Source: DASQHW01 sp963837155 (GTDB lineage Bacteria > Actinomycetota > Acidimicrobiia > IMCC26256 > PALSA-610). From it: a DNA stretch of 64,000 bases. Below are positions 55,305 to 62,239 of the stretch, piece by piece. The position numbers and the translations under genes are program-made. Position 1 is the stretch's first letter. Each line of letters opens with the position of its first letter. The stretch lies in assembly GCA_963837155.1 (NCBI GenBank), contig CAWIMB010000003.1, forward strand, positions 138,725-202,724, written 5' to 3'. The notes below the pieces were generated by a model. That model was not told where the DNA came from and made no database searches. It saw only the letters and a list, made by a program, of their open reading frames with translations.

Positions 55305-55757
55305 TCAACGATGGTCGATCTCAGCAACCATGTCGCGCAGGTAGTCGACAAAGTTGCCCCATACCATGCGAGGGCTCCGATCTCCCTCTTGATACATCAG
55401 GACGTTCGGCTCATCGACCACAACGGTCGGGAACCAGAAGACTTGGTAACCCTGGTGCATAGCGATCACTAGCGCGTCAGGGCCGAGATCAAGGCTTGCC
55501 TCGCCGTCGGCCAACAAATCCCTGGCGGCGGCCTTCAGGCCCAGGATCTGAGGAAAGAACGCATGCGTACCTCGGAGAAGCAGGCCCGCTCCACGGCCGG
55601 CTCGATTGAGGAAGGACTCGAAGGATCCAGGCAGCCGAGACACCCCCTGGTCGACTCGCACGGCCTCTATCTCTTCCTTGGTACAGCCCACAATCGACTC
55701 CGCGGGAACAGTGCCCTGGTCGATGAGGCGGCCTATGAGCGCCGTTACGTCGTCCAT
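55305..55757 (-). CDS. SMI1/KNR4 (SUKH)-like immunity protein
   Basis: A 150-residue SUKH-type protein: EEIEAVRVDQGVSRLPGSFE, FLNRAGRGAGLLLRGTHAFF, MHQGYQVFWFPTVVVDEPN and WGNFVDYLRDMVAE. SUKH proteins are typical immunity partners of polymorphic toxins. Its ATG (55755-55757) coincides with the left end of the IS3 element, so the IS now supplies whatever leader it has. The toxin on the other side of the IS is its likely former partner. Confidence 0.72.
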   Translation of the reverse strand: MDDVTALIGRLIDQGTVPAESIVGCTKEEIEAVRVDQGVSRLPGSFESFLNRAGRGAGLLLRGTHAFFPQILGLKAAARDLLADGEASLDLGPDALVIAMHQGYQVFWFPTVVVDEPNVLMYQEGDRSPRMVWGNFVDYLRDMVAEIDHR

Positions 55758-55782
55758 GGAGTTGACCCGCTTTGTTGGACAC
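55757..55782. repeat. IS3 left inverted repeat
   Basis: The 26 bases pair with 56978-57003 apart from four central positions (TTTG against GATC in the reverse complement). Confidence 0.8.
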
Positions 55783-55818
55783 CTGATCCTGGTGTAGTCC
55801 AGGGGAGGGAGGCCCGTG

Positions 55819-56103
55819 ATGGGTCGTTCAGCGAAGTATCCCGAGGAGTTCCGTCGCGAGGCGGTCGCGTTGTATCGCAGCTCGGATCGTTCTCGGGCCG
55901 AGGTCGCGAAGTCGCTCGGGATCAGTGATGGTTCGCTCGCCGCGTGGGCGAGGATCGCCGAGCGAGACGAAGTGCCGGGCGCTCTTGACGCGTCGGAGCG
56001 GGCGGAGCTCGAACGGTTGCGCAAGGAGAACAAGGACTTGCGGATGGATCGTGAGATCCTGCGCAAGGCGGCCGCGTATTTCGCGCAGGAGACGAACAGG
56101 TGA
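55819..56103 (+). CDS. IS3-family transposase orfA
   Basis: A 94-residue DNA-binding OrfA: GRSAKYPEEFRREAVALYR, then the HTH AEVAKSLGISDGSLAAWA and the leucine-zipper tail ELERLRKENKDLRMDREILR. It binds the terminal repeats. It overlaps orfB by 4 bases (GTGA), as usual for IS3 elements. Confidence 0.87.
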   Translation: MGRSAKYPEEFRREAVALYRSSDRSRAEVAKSLGISDGSLAAWARIAERDEVPGALDASERAELERLRKENKDLRMDREILRKAAAYFAQETNR

Positions 56104-56964
56104 GCCGCAGGTTCGTCTCCGAGCATGCCGGCGCGTATCCGGTCACGCGGCTGTGCGAGCTCGTCGGGGTTTCGCGATCGAGCTACTACGAGTGGGCCGG
56201 CCGGCCGTTGTCGGTGCACTACCTCGACGATGTCGAACTGGCGAATGAGATCTATGCGATTCATGTGGCGTCGCGCCGCACCTACGGGGCGCCACGCGTC
56301 GCGGGTCAGCTCCACAACGCGGGCCGGCATCACGGCTGCAAGCGCGTGGCGCGGATCATGGCCGAATGCGGCTTGGTCGGCGTGCACGGCCCAAGCGTTG
56401 GCGGCGAGGCAAGAAGGACACCGCGCCCGCCGGGGATCTCCTCGAGCGGGACTTCACCGCTGAGCGGTCGAACCAGCGGTGGGTCGCGGACATCACCGAG
56501 TTCCGCTGCCGCGACGGCAAGCTCTTCCTCGCGGGGATCAAAGATCTGTGCGACCAATGTCTCGCGGGCTGGTCGATGGGAGAACGCCAGACCACGGACC
56601 TGGTCGTGAACGCGCTCGTCATGGCGCTCGCGCGTCGGGCGCCGGAAGGTGAACTGCTCCATCACGCCGATCACGGCGCGCAATACACGTCGCTCGAGTT
56701 CACGAACCGGCTCAACGACTGGAAGATCAACGCGTCCTACGGCAGCGTCGGTGATTGCTACGACAACGCCGCGATTGAATCGACCTGGGCAACGATCAAG
56801 AAGGAGATCCGCCACATCTGGGGGCCGTGGGAGCAGCTCACACGCTCGCAGTCCGCACGATCCTGTTCGAATACATCGAGGCGTTCTACAACCGCGAACG
56901 CCATCAAGCCCGTCTCGGGCACCGAACACCGGCCGAGGCCTACGCCGCGTCCACCGCAGCATGA
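56100..56964 (+). pseudogene. IS3-family transposase orfB, twice frameshifted
   Basis: The DDE transposase has HTH-linked SRSSYYEWAGRPLS, the first catalytic aspartate in RWVADITEFRCRDG, the second in LLHHADHGAQYTSLEF and the glutamate in YDNAAIESTWATIKKE. The ending FEYIEAFYNRERHQARLG is in a third frame. Breaks at about 56390 and 56842 inactivate it as read; orfB ends at TGA 56962-56964. Confidence 0.85.
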
Positions 56965-56977
56965 CTCACAACAACCC

Positions 56978-57003
56978 GTGTCCAAGATCGCGGGTCAACT
57001 CCA
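56978..57003. repeat. IS3 right inverted repeat
   Basis: The partner of 55757-55782; its outer end directly abuts the truncated toxin gene. Confidence 0.8.
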
Positions 57004-57668
57004 CTGATAAATGTGGTTGCGTTCGTGTCCGAGGGTCGCTGCGAGTGTCTCTGCGTTCGCGAAGGCATCCAGGTAGAGCGTGATGTTGGCTATGTCAGGA
57101 GTGTGCCCGTAGAGCTGGCGCCCTACCAGATCTGCCTCCTCGTTTATGGTGACCTTGATCCCTTGCAGGTCCACACCTGCTTGAGATGCGACGCCGTGAA
57201 CGGCATCAAGGGATGCTTCGATCGGTGCGCCGCCAGTGCCTTCAATTGGAACGGCTCGACGCCAAAGCGCGGCGCCATCCTCCATGGCGATGGTTTGGCC
57301 GAGGTTGCGCGTACCGAAAGATTGTCCGGCGCGGCGGGCGAGGCCGGGGAGTCGTTGTTCGGCGTATTCGCTGAGTTTGTGGAGGGCGCCGCGGTGATTG
57401 CGCCGATGCCGATGGCTTCGGCTTCTCGGGTGAGGCTGAAGTGGCCTTCGGCGGTTTGGTTGACGAGTTCGCCGATGCCGCCGGCGAGGCCACCGATCCG
57501 CATCGCCCCGAAACTGCCTTCGCTGGCGAGGCCGAAGCCTTCGGCGATGGGGCCGACGAAGCCCATCGCGGCGCCCATTTCGGTGTTGCGCAGGATGCAG
57601 GTCGTGTCGCCGTGGCAGGTGGCGAGGCCGATCGCGAATCCGACGCCGCTGCCGCCGGCGGCTTTCAA
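57004..57668 (-). pseudogene. Polymorphic toxin C-terminal cassette, metallopeptidase type, truncated
   Basis: Reading from 57668 the protein starts KAAGGSGVGFAIGLATCHGD, a glycine-rich pre-toxin helix region, continues GIGELVNQTAEGHFSLTREA and, after a frame change near 57322, GAALWRRAVPIEGTGGAP and TLYLDAFANAETLAATL, ending GHERNHIYQ. The HERNH pentapeptide is an HExxH zinc-protease motif. The IS3 element cuts the gene right after it, so the domain is incomplete and the toxin is dead. There is no full-length parent protein upstream; it is an orphan cassette. Confidence 0.68.
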
Positions 57669-57676
57669 CGCCTCCG

Positions 57677-57901
57677 CTAAGACTCGGTCCCGAGTCGTTC
57701 CATCGCTTCCCGGACCGCCGCTAGGAGGTCACGAACTGGAATAGCCCAAGGTTGCCCATCGGGCCGTCCATACAGCTCAATTACGGGATGACCGCCTTCA
57801 TGGTTCACCTCCGCGAGTTGAACATTGTCGATCATGAGGTCCGCGACCAAGCCTTTCCTATCAGGTGGACTGGACACACCGACATGAATCAAGTCGCCCA
57901 T
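57677..57901 (-). CDS. Small hypothetical protein, probable immunity to the adjacent toxin
   Basis: A 74-residue protein from ATG 57901: MGDLIHVGVSSPPDRKGLVA, MIDNVQLAEVNHEGGHPVIE, ending DLLAAVREAMERLGTES. It lies 4 bases downstream of the toxin cassette on the same strand, the normal place for an immunity gene. No family recognised. Confidence 0.55.
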   Translation of the reverse strand: MGDLIHVGVSSPPDRKGLVADLMIDNVQLAEVNHEGGHPVIELYGRPDGQPWAIPVRDLLAAVREAMERLGTES

Positions 57902-57905
57902 CGAG

Positions 57906-58442
57906 TCACTCCTTGAAGAAGAGAAACTTGCCATTCTGATCGAACACCAGCCCGCGACCATCGCGCGGCGTGACTTCGATCGTCGAGCCGAATCGGCCGC
58001 GGTAACCCGAAACGAACTCGGTTCCCGGACTGGTGAGGATGTCATCTACCTGCGCCTGCGCGAGCGCGTTTATCTGCGCAGTGCTACCTGCGGCCGCGGG
58101 AAACGGAGAGCTGCCCGAAGCGAGCAGCCAACCGTGCTTAGTAAGTGATCGACCCGCAACGGACTCATCGGTCATCGAAAGCGACTGACCACTTCCGCCA
58201 GCCTCCTCGATTCTGAAGAGACCACCCGCCGAAACCTCTTCTGTGGCAACACCGGATGTGTTCGGAGACGACCGCGACCGAACTGGCACAGCGCGTTCGT
58301 CGGTCCCAACCGATAGTGACGTCGTCCTCGCCGGTGTGCCCGGCGAATGCACCGACGCGTTTCTGAACGCAAGGTCGTAGCCGTAGCCGAAGATTGAGCA
58401 TGCGGGATTGGCGACGAGCGCTGCGCCGATCATGGCTGCCAC
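57906..58442 (-). CDS. Polymorphic toxin C-terminal cassette, orphan
   Basis: The open frame is longer, but GTG 58442 avoids overlap with the preceding gene; the hydrophobic start (VAAMIGAALVANPACSIFGYG) may be a signal segment that begins slightly upstream. The body has the linker SGVATEEVSAGGLFR, then AAGSTAQINALAQAQVDDIL, RFGSTIEVTPRDGRGLVFD and NGKFLFFKE at the very end. The last 80 residues resemble C-terminal toxin domains of Rhs and CdiA proteins, family not named. Immunity is probably the 74-residue neighbour. Confidence 0.6.
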   Translation of the reverse strand: MAAMIGAALVANPACSIFGYGYDLAFRNASVHSPGTPARTTSLSVGTDERAVPVRSRSSPNTSGVATEEVSAGGLFRIEEAGGSGQSLSMTDESVAGRSLTKHGWLLASGSSPFPAAAGSTAQINALAQAQVDDILTSPGTEFVSGYRGRFGSTIEVTPRDGRGLVFDQNGKFLFFKE

Positions 58443-58473
58443 AACCAGGGGCGCGACGAACCACGTCAGGCGG

Positions 58474-58743
58474 TCAGCTCTCGACGGCCTCAAGCTGCTC
58501 CTCGGGGTTCCAGGTTTCCGGCTGCGTCCTGCCTTTCGAGAACCACGGACAACCAGCCGACTTCCATGCCTCACGAAGCCGTCGATGAGCGGCCTCGCGT
58601 GCGGCGGCGTCAATGGCAACGTCGTCGTAGCCGAAGTGGGTGCCGCAGGAAGGGCAAATCTCATCCGACGGAGCGTCGTTGTCCCATGGCGGGTCGTAAA
58701 GGTCGGGGTAGCCGCATACAGGGCAGAGATATCGATCCCCCAT
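58474..58743 (-). CDS. CPCC-type zinc-ribbon protein, immunity-like
   Basis: An 89-residue protein from ATG 58743: YLCPVCGYPDLYDPPWDND, SDEICPSCGTHFGYDDVA, then a helical tail RLREAWKSAGCPWFSKG. The two CxxC pairs and spacing match cysteine-rich CPCC proteins found beside polymorphic toxins. ATG overlaps the toxin stop (TGATG), so it is coupled to that gene and probably its immunity protein. Confidence 0.65.
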   Translation of the reverse strand: MGDRYLCPVCGYPDLYDPPWDNDAPSDEICPSCGTHFGYDDVAIDAAAREAAHRRLREAWKSAGCPWFSKGRTQPETWNPEEQLEAVES

Positions 58744-59306
58744 CACGGCCTCCACGGCGAGTAGCCAGGCTCGGCCCGCCAATAATCCCAGTTCGTTTGA
58801 TACGGGTGCATCGATGGATCGGGTTTGTAGAACGTGCGCGTGGTGCCGTTCGCGTTGTAGGAGCCGAAGGTGTTGCTCTCCGGGTCGTAGATGCGGATGG
58901 TGCCAGTTTTCGGATCGATCTTGGTCGGCAGTTCGTCCGCCAGCCCGCTCTGGAAGAACTCGGAGGCCTGCCGCGCGTACGCCTCCTCGCTCGCGTCGCC
59001 CTCGAGGATGTGGGTCGTGCGAGCCTCGCTCGCGAGGTTCAGTGATTCTTCTTTTGTGGCAACACCGGTAGCCGACACGAATTCGTAGCGCGCAGGTCGT
59101 GGGCGCCCGACCTGGTCTGCGATGACGCGGTCATGCGCGCCGACGCGTGTGCTGATCGGGTGCGCGTTCGCGCGGACGTGTGTTTCCGGCCCGACACGCG
59201 TTGACGCGGACGCGACAACCGCGCTCGACGCGACGATCGCGAGGGCGATGGTGAGCAGCGCGAGCAGCGAAACGAAGAACGTGCTGCGGGCGCGGGTGGC
59301 GGTCAC
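58743..59306 (-). CDS. Secreted orphan polymorphic toxin cassette
   Basis: A 187-residue protein with a signal peptide TFFVSLLALLTIALAIVASS, a linker VSATGVATKEESLNLASEAR that shares the GVAT[EK]E motif and the matching TGTGGCAACACCGG bases with the neighbouring cassette, and a toxin-like end PKTGTIRIYDPESNTFGSYN and NGTTRTFYKPDPS. The ending resembles Rhs-type toxin tails, family not assigned. GTG 59306 lies within a 35-bp tandem duplication. Confidence 0.6.
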   Translation of the reverse strand: MTATRARSTFFVSLLALLTIALAIVASSAVVASASTRVGPETHVRANAHPISTRVGAHDRVIADQVGRPRPARYEFVSATGVATKEESLNLASEARTTHILEGDASEEAYARQASEFFQSGLADELPTKIDPKTGTIRIYDPESNTFGSYNANGTTRTFYKPDPSMHPYQTNWDYWRAEPGYSPWRP

Positions 59307-59365
59307 GGGCGTGATTCTCCCAGCCCGGGCGTGGCGGTCACGGGCGTGATTCTCCCAGCCCGGGC
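59296..59365. repeat. 35-bp tandem duplication
   Basis: Two perfect copies of a 35-base unit at 59296-59330 and 59331-59365. The first copy holds the start codon of the secreted toxin gene and the second repeats it upstream. Confidence 0.88.
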
Positions 59366-59373
59366 GGTGCTGG

Positions 59374-59784
59374 TCAGGGGATCAGCTCGAACGCGTCGAC
59401 GTGGGTGGGGCGCACGACGCTGAAGTGGCGGCGGTCGAGGGTGGCGATGCGGGATTGGTCGAGGCGTTCGGCGATCGCGATGAGGCTGGCGTCGGTGCCG
59501 CCCAGGCCGAGGTCGGCGTATTGGTCGACGAGATCGGCGATGCGGTGGTCATCGACGGCGGTGAGTGTCTCGACGTCAAGGTCGCCATCGGCGATGGAGC
59601 GGAAGAACCGTGCTTCGTCGTGTGCGCCGAGCTGTCGGCTGATGAGGTAGGCGGTCTCGGCGATCACGAGCGCGGTGGTGACGAGCGGACCGGTCTCGTG
59701 TTGGAGGAGCTGAGCGCAGTCGTCATGGTCGGGATCGGCGTTGTCGGCTGCTGCGAGCAGCACGCCGGTATCGACGATCAGCAC
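59374..59784 (-). CDS. vapC: PIN-domain toxin of a VapBC pair
   Basis: A 136-residue VapC-type ribonuclease: MLIVDTGVLLAAADNADPDH with the first acidic residue, LVIAETAYLISRQLGA, LVDQYADLGLGGTDASLIAI and RIATLDRRHFSVVRP. Four conserved acidic positions coordinate the metal in PIN enzymes and are present. Its partner antitoxin lies 3 bases upstream, so the pair is coexpressed. Confidence 0.85.
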   Translation of the reverse strand: MLIVDTGVLLAAADNADPDHDDCAQLLQHETGPLVTTALVIAETAYLISRQLGAHDEARFFRSIADGDLDVETLTAVDDHRIADLVDQYADLGLGGTDASLIAIAERLDQSRIATLDRRHFSVVRPTHVDAFELIP

Positions 59785-59787
59785 CGG

Positions 59788-60021
59788 TCAGTCGCGTCCG
59801 AAACCCTCGGCGAGCATCTCGTCGGCGTCGCGGCCGCCACGACCCGAACTCGACGCGCCCATCCCGATGAACGCGAGTTTGCGCTTCGGGGTCGTTGACG
59901 CGTCTGTGGGGAGCAGCGCGGCGAGTTCCGCGATCACGATGTCGATGCTGACACCGCGCCGTTCGGCCTCGGCTTGCAGTTTCCGTAGGGCGTCGTCTGG
60001 GAGCTCAACAGTCACGCTCAT
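59788..60021 (-). CDS. vapB: VapB-like antitoxin
   Basis: A 77-residue protein from ATG 60021: MSVTVELPDDALRKLQAEAE, RRGVSIDIVIAELAALLPTD, with a short acidic toxin-binding tail DADEMLAEGFGRD. The first strand and helix are those of ribbon-helix-helix antitoxins. It neutralises the adjacent VapC and probably represses the operon. Confidence 0.75.
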   Translation of the reverse strand: MSVTVELPDDALRKLQAEAERRGVSIDIVIAELAALLPTDASTTPKRKLAFIGMGASSSGRGGRDADEMLAEGFGRD

Positions 60022-60137
60022 GGTCTCCAAGTGTAGAGATCGGCTGCGACATGCCGAAACGCTTTCGTGCAGCCTGACAGCCGCTCTGCTGTGTCCGTGT
60101 CTCCAGTGCTGCCCTTGGGCTCCGGAACGGTCTTGAT

Positions 60138-60489
60138 GAGCGGCACAGACTTGCCGGTTGCGCTATACGCAACCGGGCTGACGGTGGCGGACGGCCGCGG
60201 TGACCGGGTCCGGCGGCCGTGTCGAAGGATGTTGTCGACGACGATCGTGTGATGGCAGACCGAGCCGGTGTTAGACGCGCGTCAAGACCCGCGGGGTGCG
60301 TGTTGAGGTATGAACAGACGTCTGAACGGCCGGTCGTGCAGGCCCGCACGCGCCCCCCGACGATGCTGCTCGTGGTCGGTGTGTTCGGTTGTTCTGACGT
60401 CGGGGCGCTTCGCTTCGGGTTGCCGTCACCGACCCACCTTGCCTCGGTCCGGTTCCGCTGTTAGCGGAACCGGCAAGTCTGTGCCGCTC
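60138..60489. repeat. 352-bp structure bounded by 22-bp inverted repeats with nested hairpins
   Basis: The 22 bases at 60138-60159 recur as reverse complement at 60468-60489. Each copy overlaps a perfect palindrome: CCGGTTGCG-N5-CGCAACCGG at 60154-60176 and CCGGTTCCGCT-N3-AGCGGAACCGG at 60449-60473. Two inverted arms around a short spacer is the form of a tyrosine-recombinase core site. Confidence 0.8.
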
Positions 60490-60743
60490 GTAACGACCGT
60501 TTCGTGGGCGCCAGGGCCGGCCGTTGACGCATCGTGATCCAGCGCGGTTCGCGGCGCTGATCCTGGGTGCACAGCCAACGATCCCGAACATGTGAGCGGG
60601 CGGCGGCGCGTAGCAGATGGCGTTCCCGGATGACGTCCCGGATCAGACGTTGGGTGTTCCCGGATGAGGCCCGCACGCCGGAGATTCCCACGGTTCAGTC
60701 GTCGTGATGGTCGTGGCCGCCGAGCAGCGGGTCGGCCGCGAGG

Positions 60744-60899
60744 TCATTGTCGAGCGCGGGCTTGGAACTTGTCGGCGAGGTCACCGGTGGTGATGCGCCG
60801 GAACACCTCTCGAGCTTCAGGAGACAGCCGCGGGTCTCCGGCGCGGCGCCGCCGGCGACGCTGCTCGAGAAGCTCGTCGTCGGTGTTCATCGCGTCCAT
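60744..60899 (-). CDS. Possible small basic protein
   Basis: A 51-residue frame: MDAMNTDDELLEQRRRRRRA, then PRLSPEAREVFRRITTGDLA. It could be a real short protein of the element but the evidence is only amino-acid composition. Confidence 0.22.
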   Translation of the reverse strand: MDAMNTDDELLEQRRRRRRAGDPRLSPEAREVFRRITTGDLADKFQARARQ

Positions 60900-61093
60900 G
60901 GTGCCCTCCAGACGTTGGCGGATCGAACCCGGCGGCAAGACCGTGTCGGGACGGGGTTCGGGGACGGGAACGCACCTTGGTGCATATGTGTGGGGCGATG
61001 CCCGAACAGCGAACAGATGAACGGGCCGGGGGTGCCCGAAGGTGGGTGTCACAGCGGTGTGCGTGCGGGCTCCGTAACAGGGTGATGGACGGT

Positions 61094-62239
61094 TCAGCGG
61101 ATGATCGTGCGGCGCGGCGGCTCGGTGGTGGTGTCGGTGGGCGGGCGGTTCTCTTGATCAATTTCGGAATCGAGAGCAACAAGCAGCTCGGTCATCGACA
61201 CGGCCCGTTCGCCAGCATCGTCGTGGGGTTGCAGGACGGGATGGACTCGTCGAGGGCGAGCGACATTCGACGCAGCCGGATGCGTCGCGGCGTGGATCGC
61301 TTGGAGATGGCGGATGCTGACTTGGGTGTAGATCTGGGTGGTGGAGATGTCGGCATGGCCGAGCATCTGTTGCACGTAACGGATATCGGCACCGCCTTCG
61401 AGCATCAGGGTGGCGAGGGTGTGGCGGAACAGGTGACACGCCCCCTGCTTGGCAACTCCGGAAGCGATCACGTATTCGCGGGCGAGCTGGGTCAACCGAT
61501 CCAACGAGAAGCGGGTGCCGTCAACGGTGACGAACAACGTGCCGTCGTCGGGCTCACGGGCCCATTGGTGGCGGACCTCGTGGAGGTAACGGTCGACCCA
61601 CACCAGCGCACGTTCGCCGATCGGAATCAAGCGGTCTTTGCGACCTTTGCCTTGGCGGACCAACAACGTGCGCCGGTCGACATCGAGATCGAACACGGCG
61701 AGGCCGGCGAGTTCACCGCGGCGGATGCCCGTCGAGTAGAGGACCTCGAGCATCGCCCGGTCCCGCACACCCGCCAATGTCGACAGGTCCGGCATCGCCA
61801 ACACGAGTTCGGCTTCGGTCGCGGTGAGCGCTGGCTTCGGCAACCGGCGTTCGACTTTGGGGAGCTCGATCTCCGACGCCGGGTTGTGCAGGACGTGATG
61901 TTGACGGGCGGCCCATTTGAAGAACGCCCGCACCCCCAACAGCCGCTGGCTCTGACTTCTGAACGAGAGCGGTTCGCCGTCGGTCTTGCGGTAGTGGAAC
62001 AACCACCGTTGATACCGATCCAGCATCGGCCGCGTCACCTCGGCCGGTCGGGTGACGCCCCGTTCGTCGAGCCAGGCGGCGAGCATCCCGATCGTGCGTT
62101 GGCGGTTCTCGATCGTGCGCGGCGAGTAGCCGTGCGCGCCCATCCAATCCGCGAACTCCGCAACGAGTGCGGGGAAGCCGTGCGGGTCCGAAGGGTCACC
62201 GCAGATCTCGGGCAGCCGACGCGCGGCGCGCCCGCTCAT
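61094..62239 (-). CDS. Tyrosine recombinase, XerC/D-like, of a second mobile element
   Basis: A 381-residue recombinase: N-terminal SAM-like domain (LVAEFADWMGAHGYSPRTIE), catalytic TGIRRGELAGLAVFDLDV, ACHLFRHTLATLMLEGG (HxxR) and MLGHADISTTQIYTQVSIRH with the tyrosine nucleophile. All catalytic residues are intact. ATG 62239 overlaps the stop of the upstream ATPase gene by 4 bases (ATGA), so both are made together and probably act together on the structure at 60138-60489. Confidence 0.87.
   Translation of the reverse strand: MSGRAARRLPEICGDPSDPHGFPALVAEFADWMGAHGYSPRTIENRQRTIGMLAAWLDERGVTRPAEVTRPMLDRYQRWLFHYRKTDGEPLSFRSQSQRLLGVRAFFKWAARQHHVLHNPASEIELPKVERRLPKPALTATEAELVLAMPDLSTLAGVRDRAMLEVLYSTGIRRGELAGLAVFDLDVDRRTLLVRQGKGRKDRLIPIGERALVWVDRYLHEVRHQWAREPDDGTLFVTVDGTRFSLDRLTQLAREYVIASGVAKQGACHLFRHTLATLMLEGGADIRYVQQMLGHADISTTQIYTQVSIRHLQAIHAATHPAASNVARPRRVHPVLQPHDDAGERAVSMTELLVALDSEIDQENRPPTDTTTEPPRRTIIR

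Larger units (their letters stand above)
55757..57003 (+). mobile_element. IS3-family insertion sequence
   Basis: A 1247-bp element with imperfect 26-bp terminal inverted repeats (55757-55782 and 56978-57003, four mismatches, outer TGGAGTTGACCCGC and inner TTGGACAC shared). It carries orfA and orfB on the plus strand. No target-site duplication is seen, so flanking DNA was probably lost by deletion. It separates the truncated toxin from the SUKH gene. Confidence 0.85.
60022..61093. other. Noncoding region at the end of a mobile element
   Basis: About 1.07 kb without a convincing gene except a doubtful short frame at 60744-60899. It contains two strong hairpins inside an inverted repeat (60138-60489). 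The terminus of the recombinase-bearing element most likely lies here. Confidence 0.55.

Noticed and set aside
55090..55308. A 72-codon minus frame between two immunity-like genes
   Set aside because: Ser/Arg/Cys-rich with no sensible fold and no ribosome site; left as unexplained spacer.
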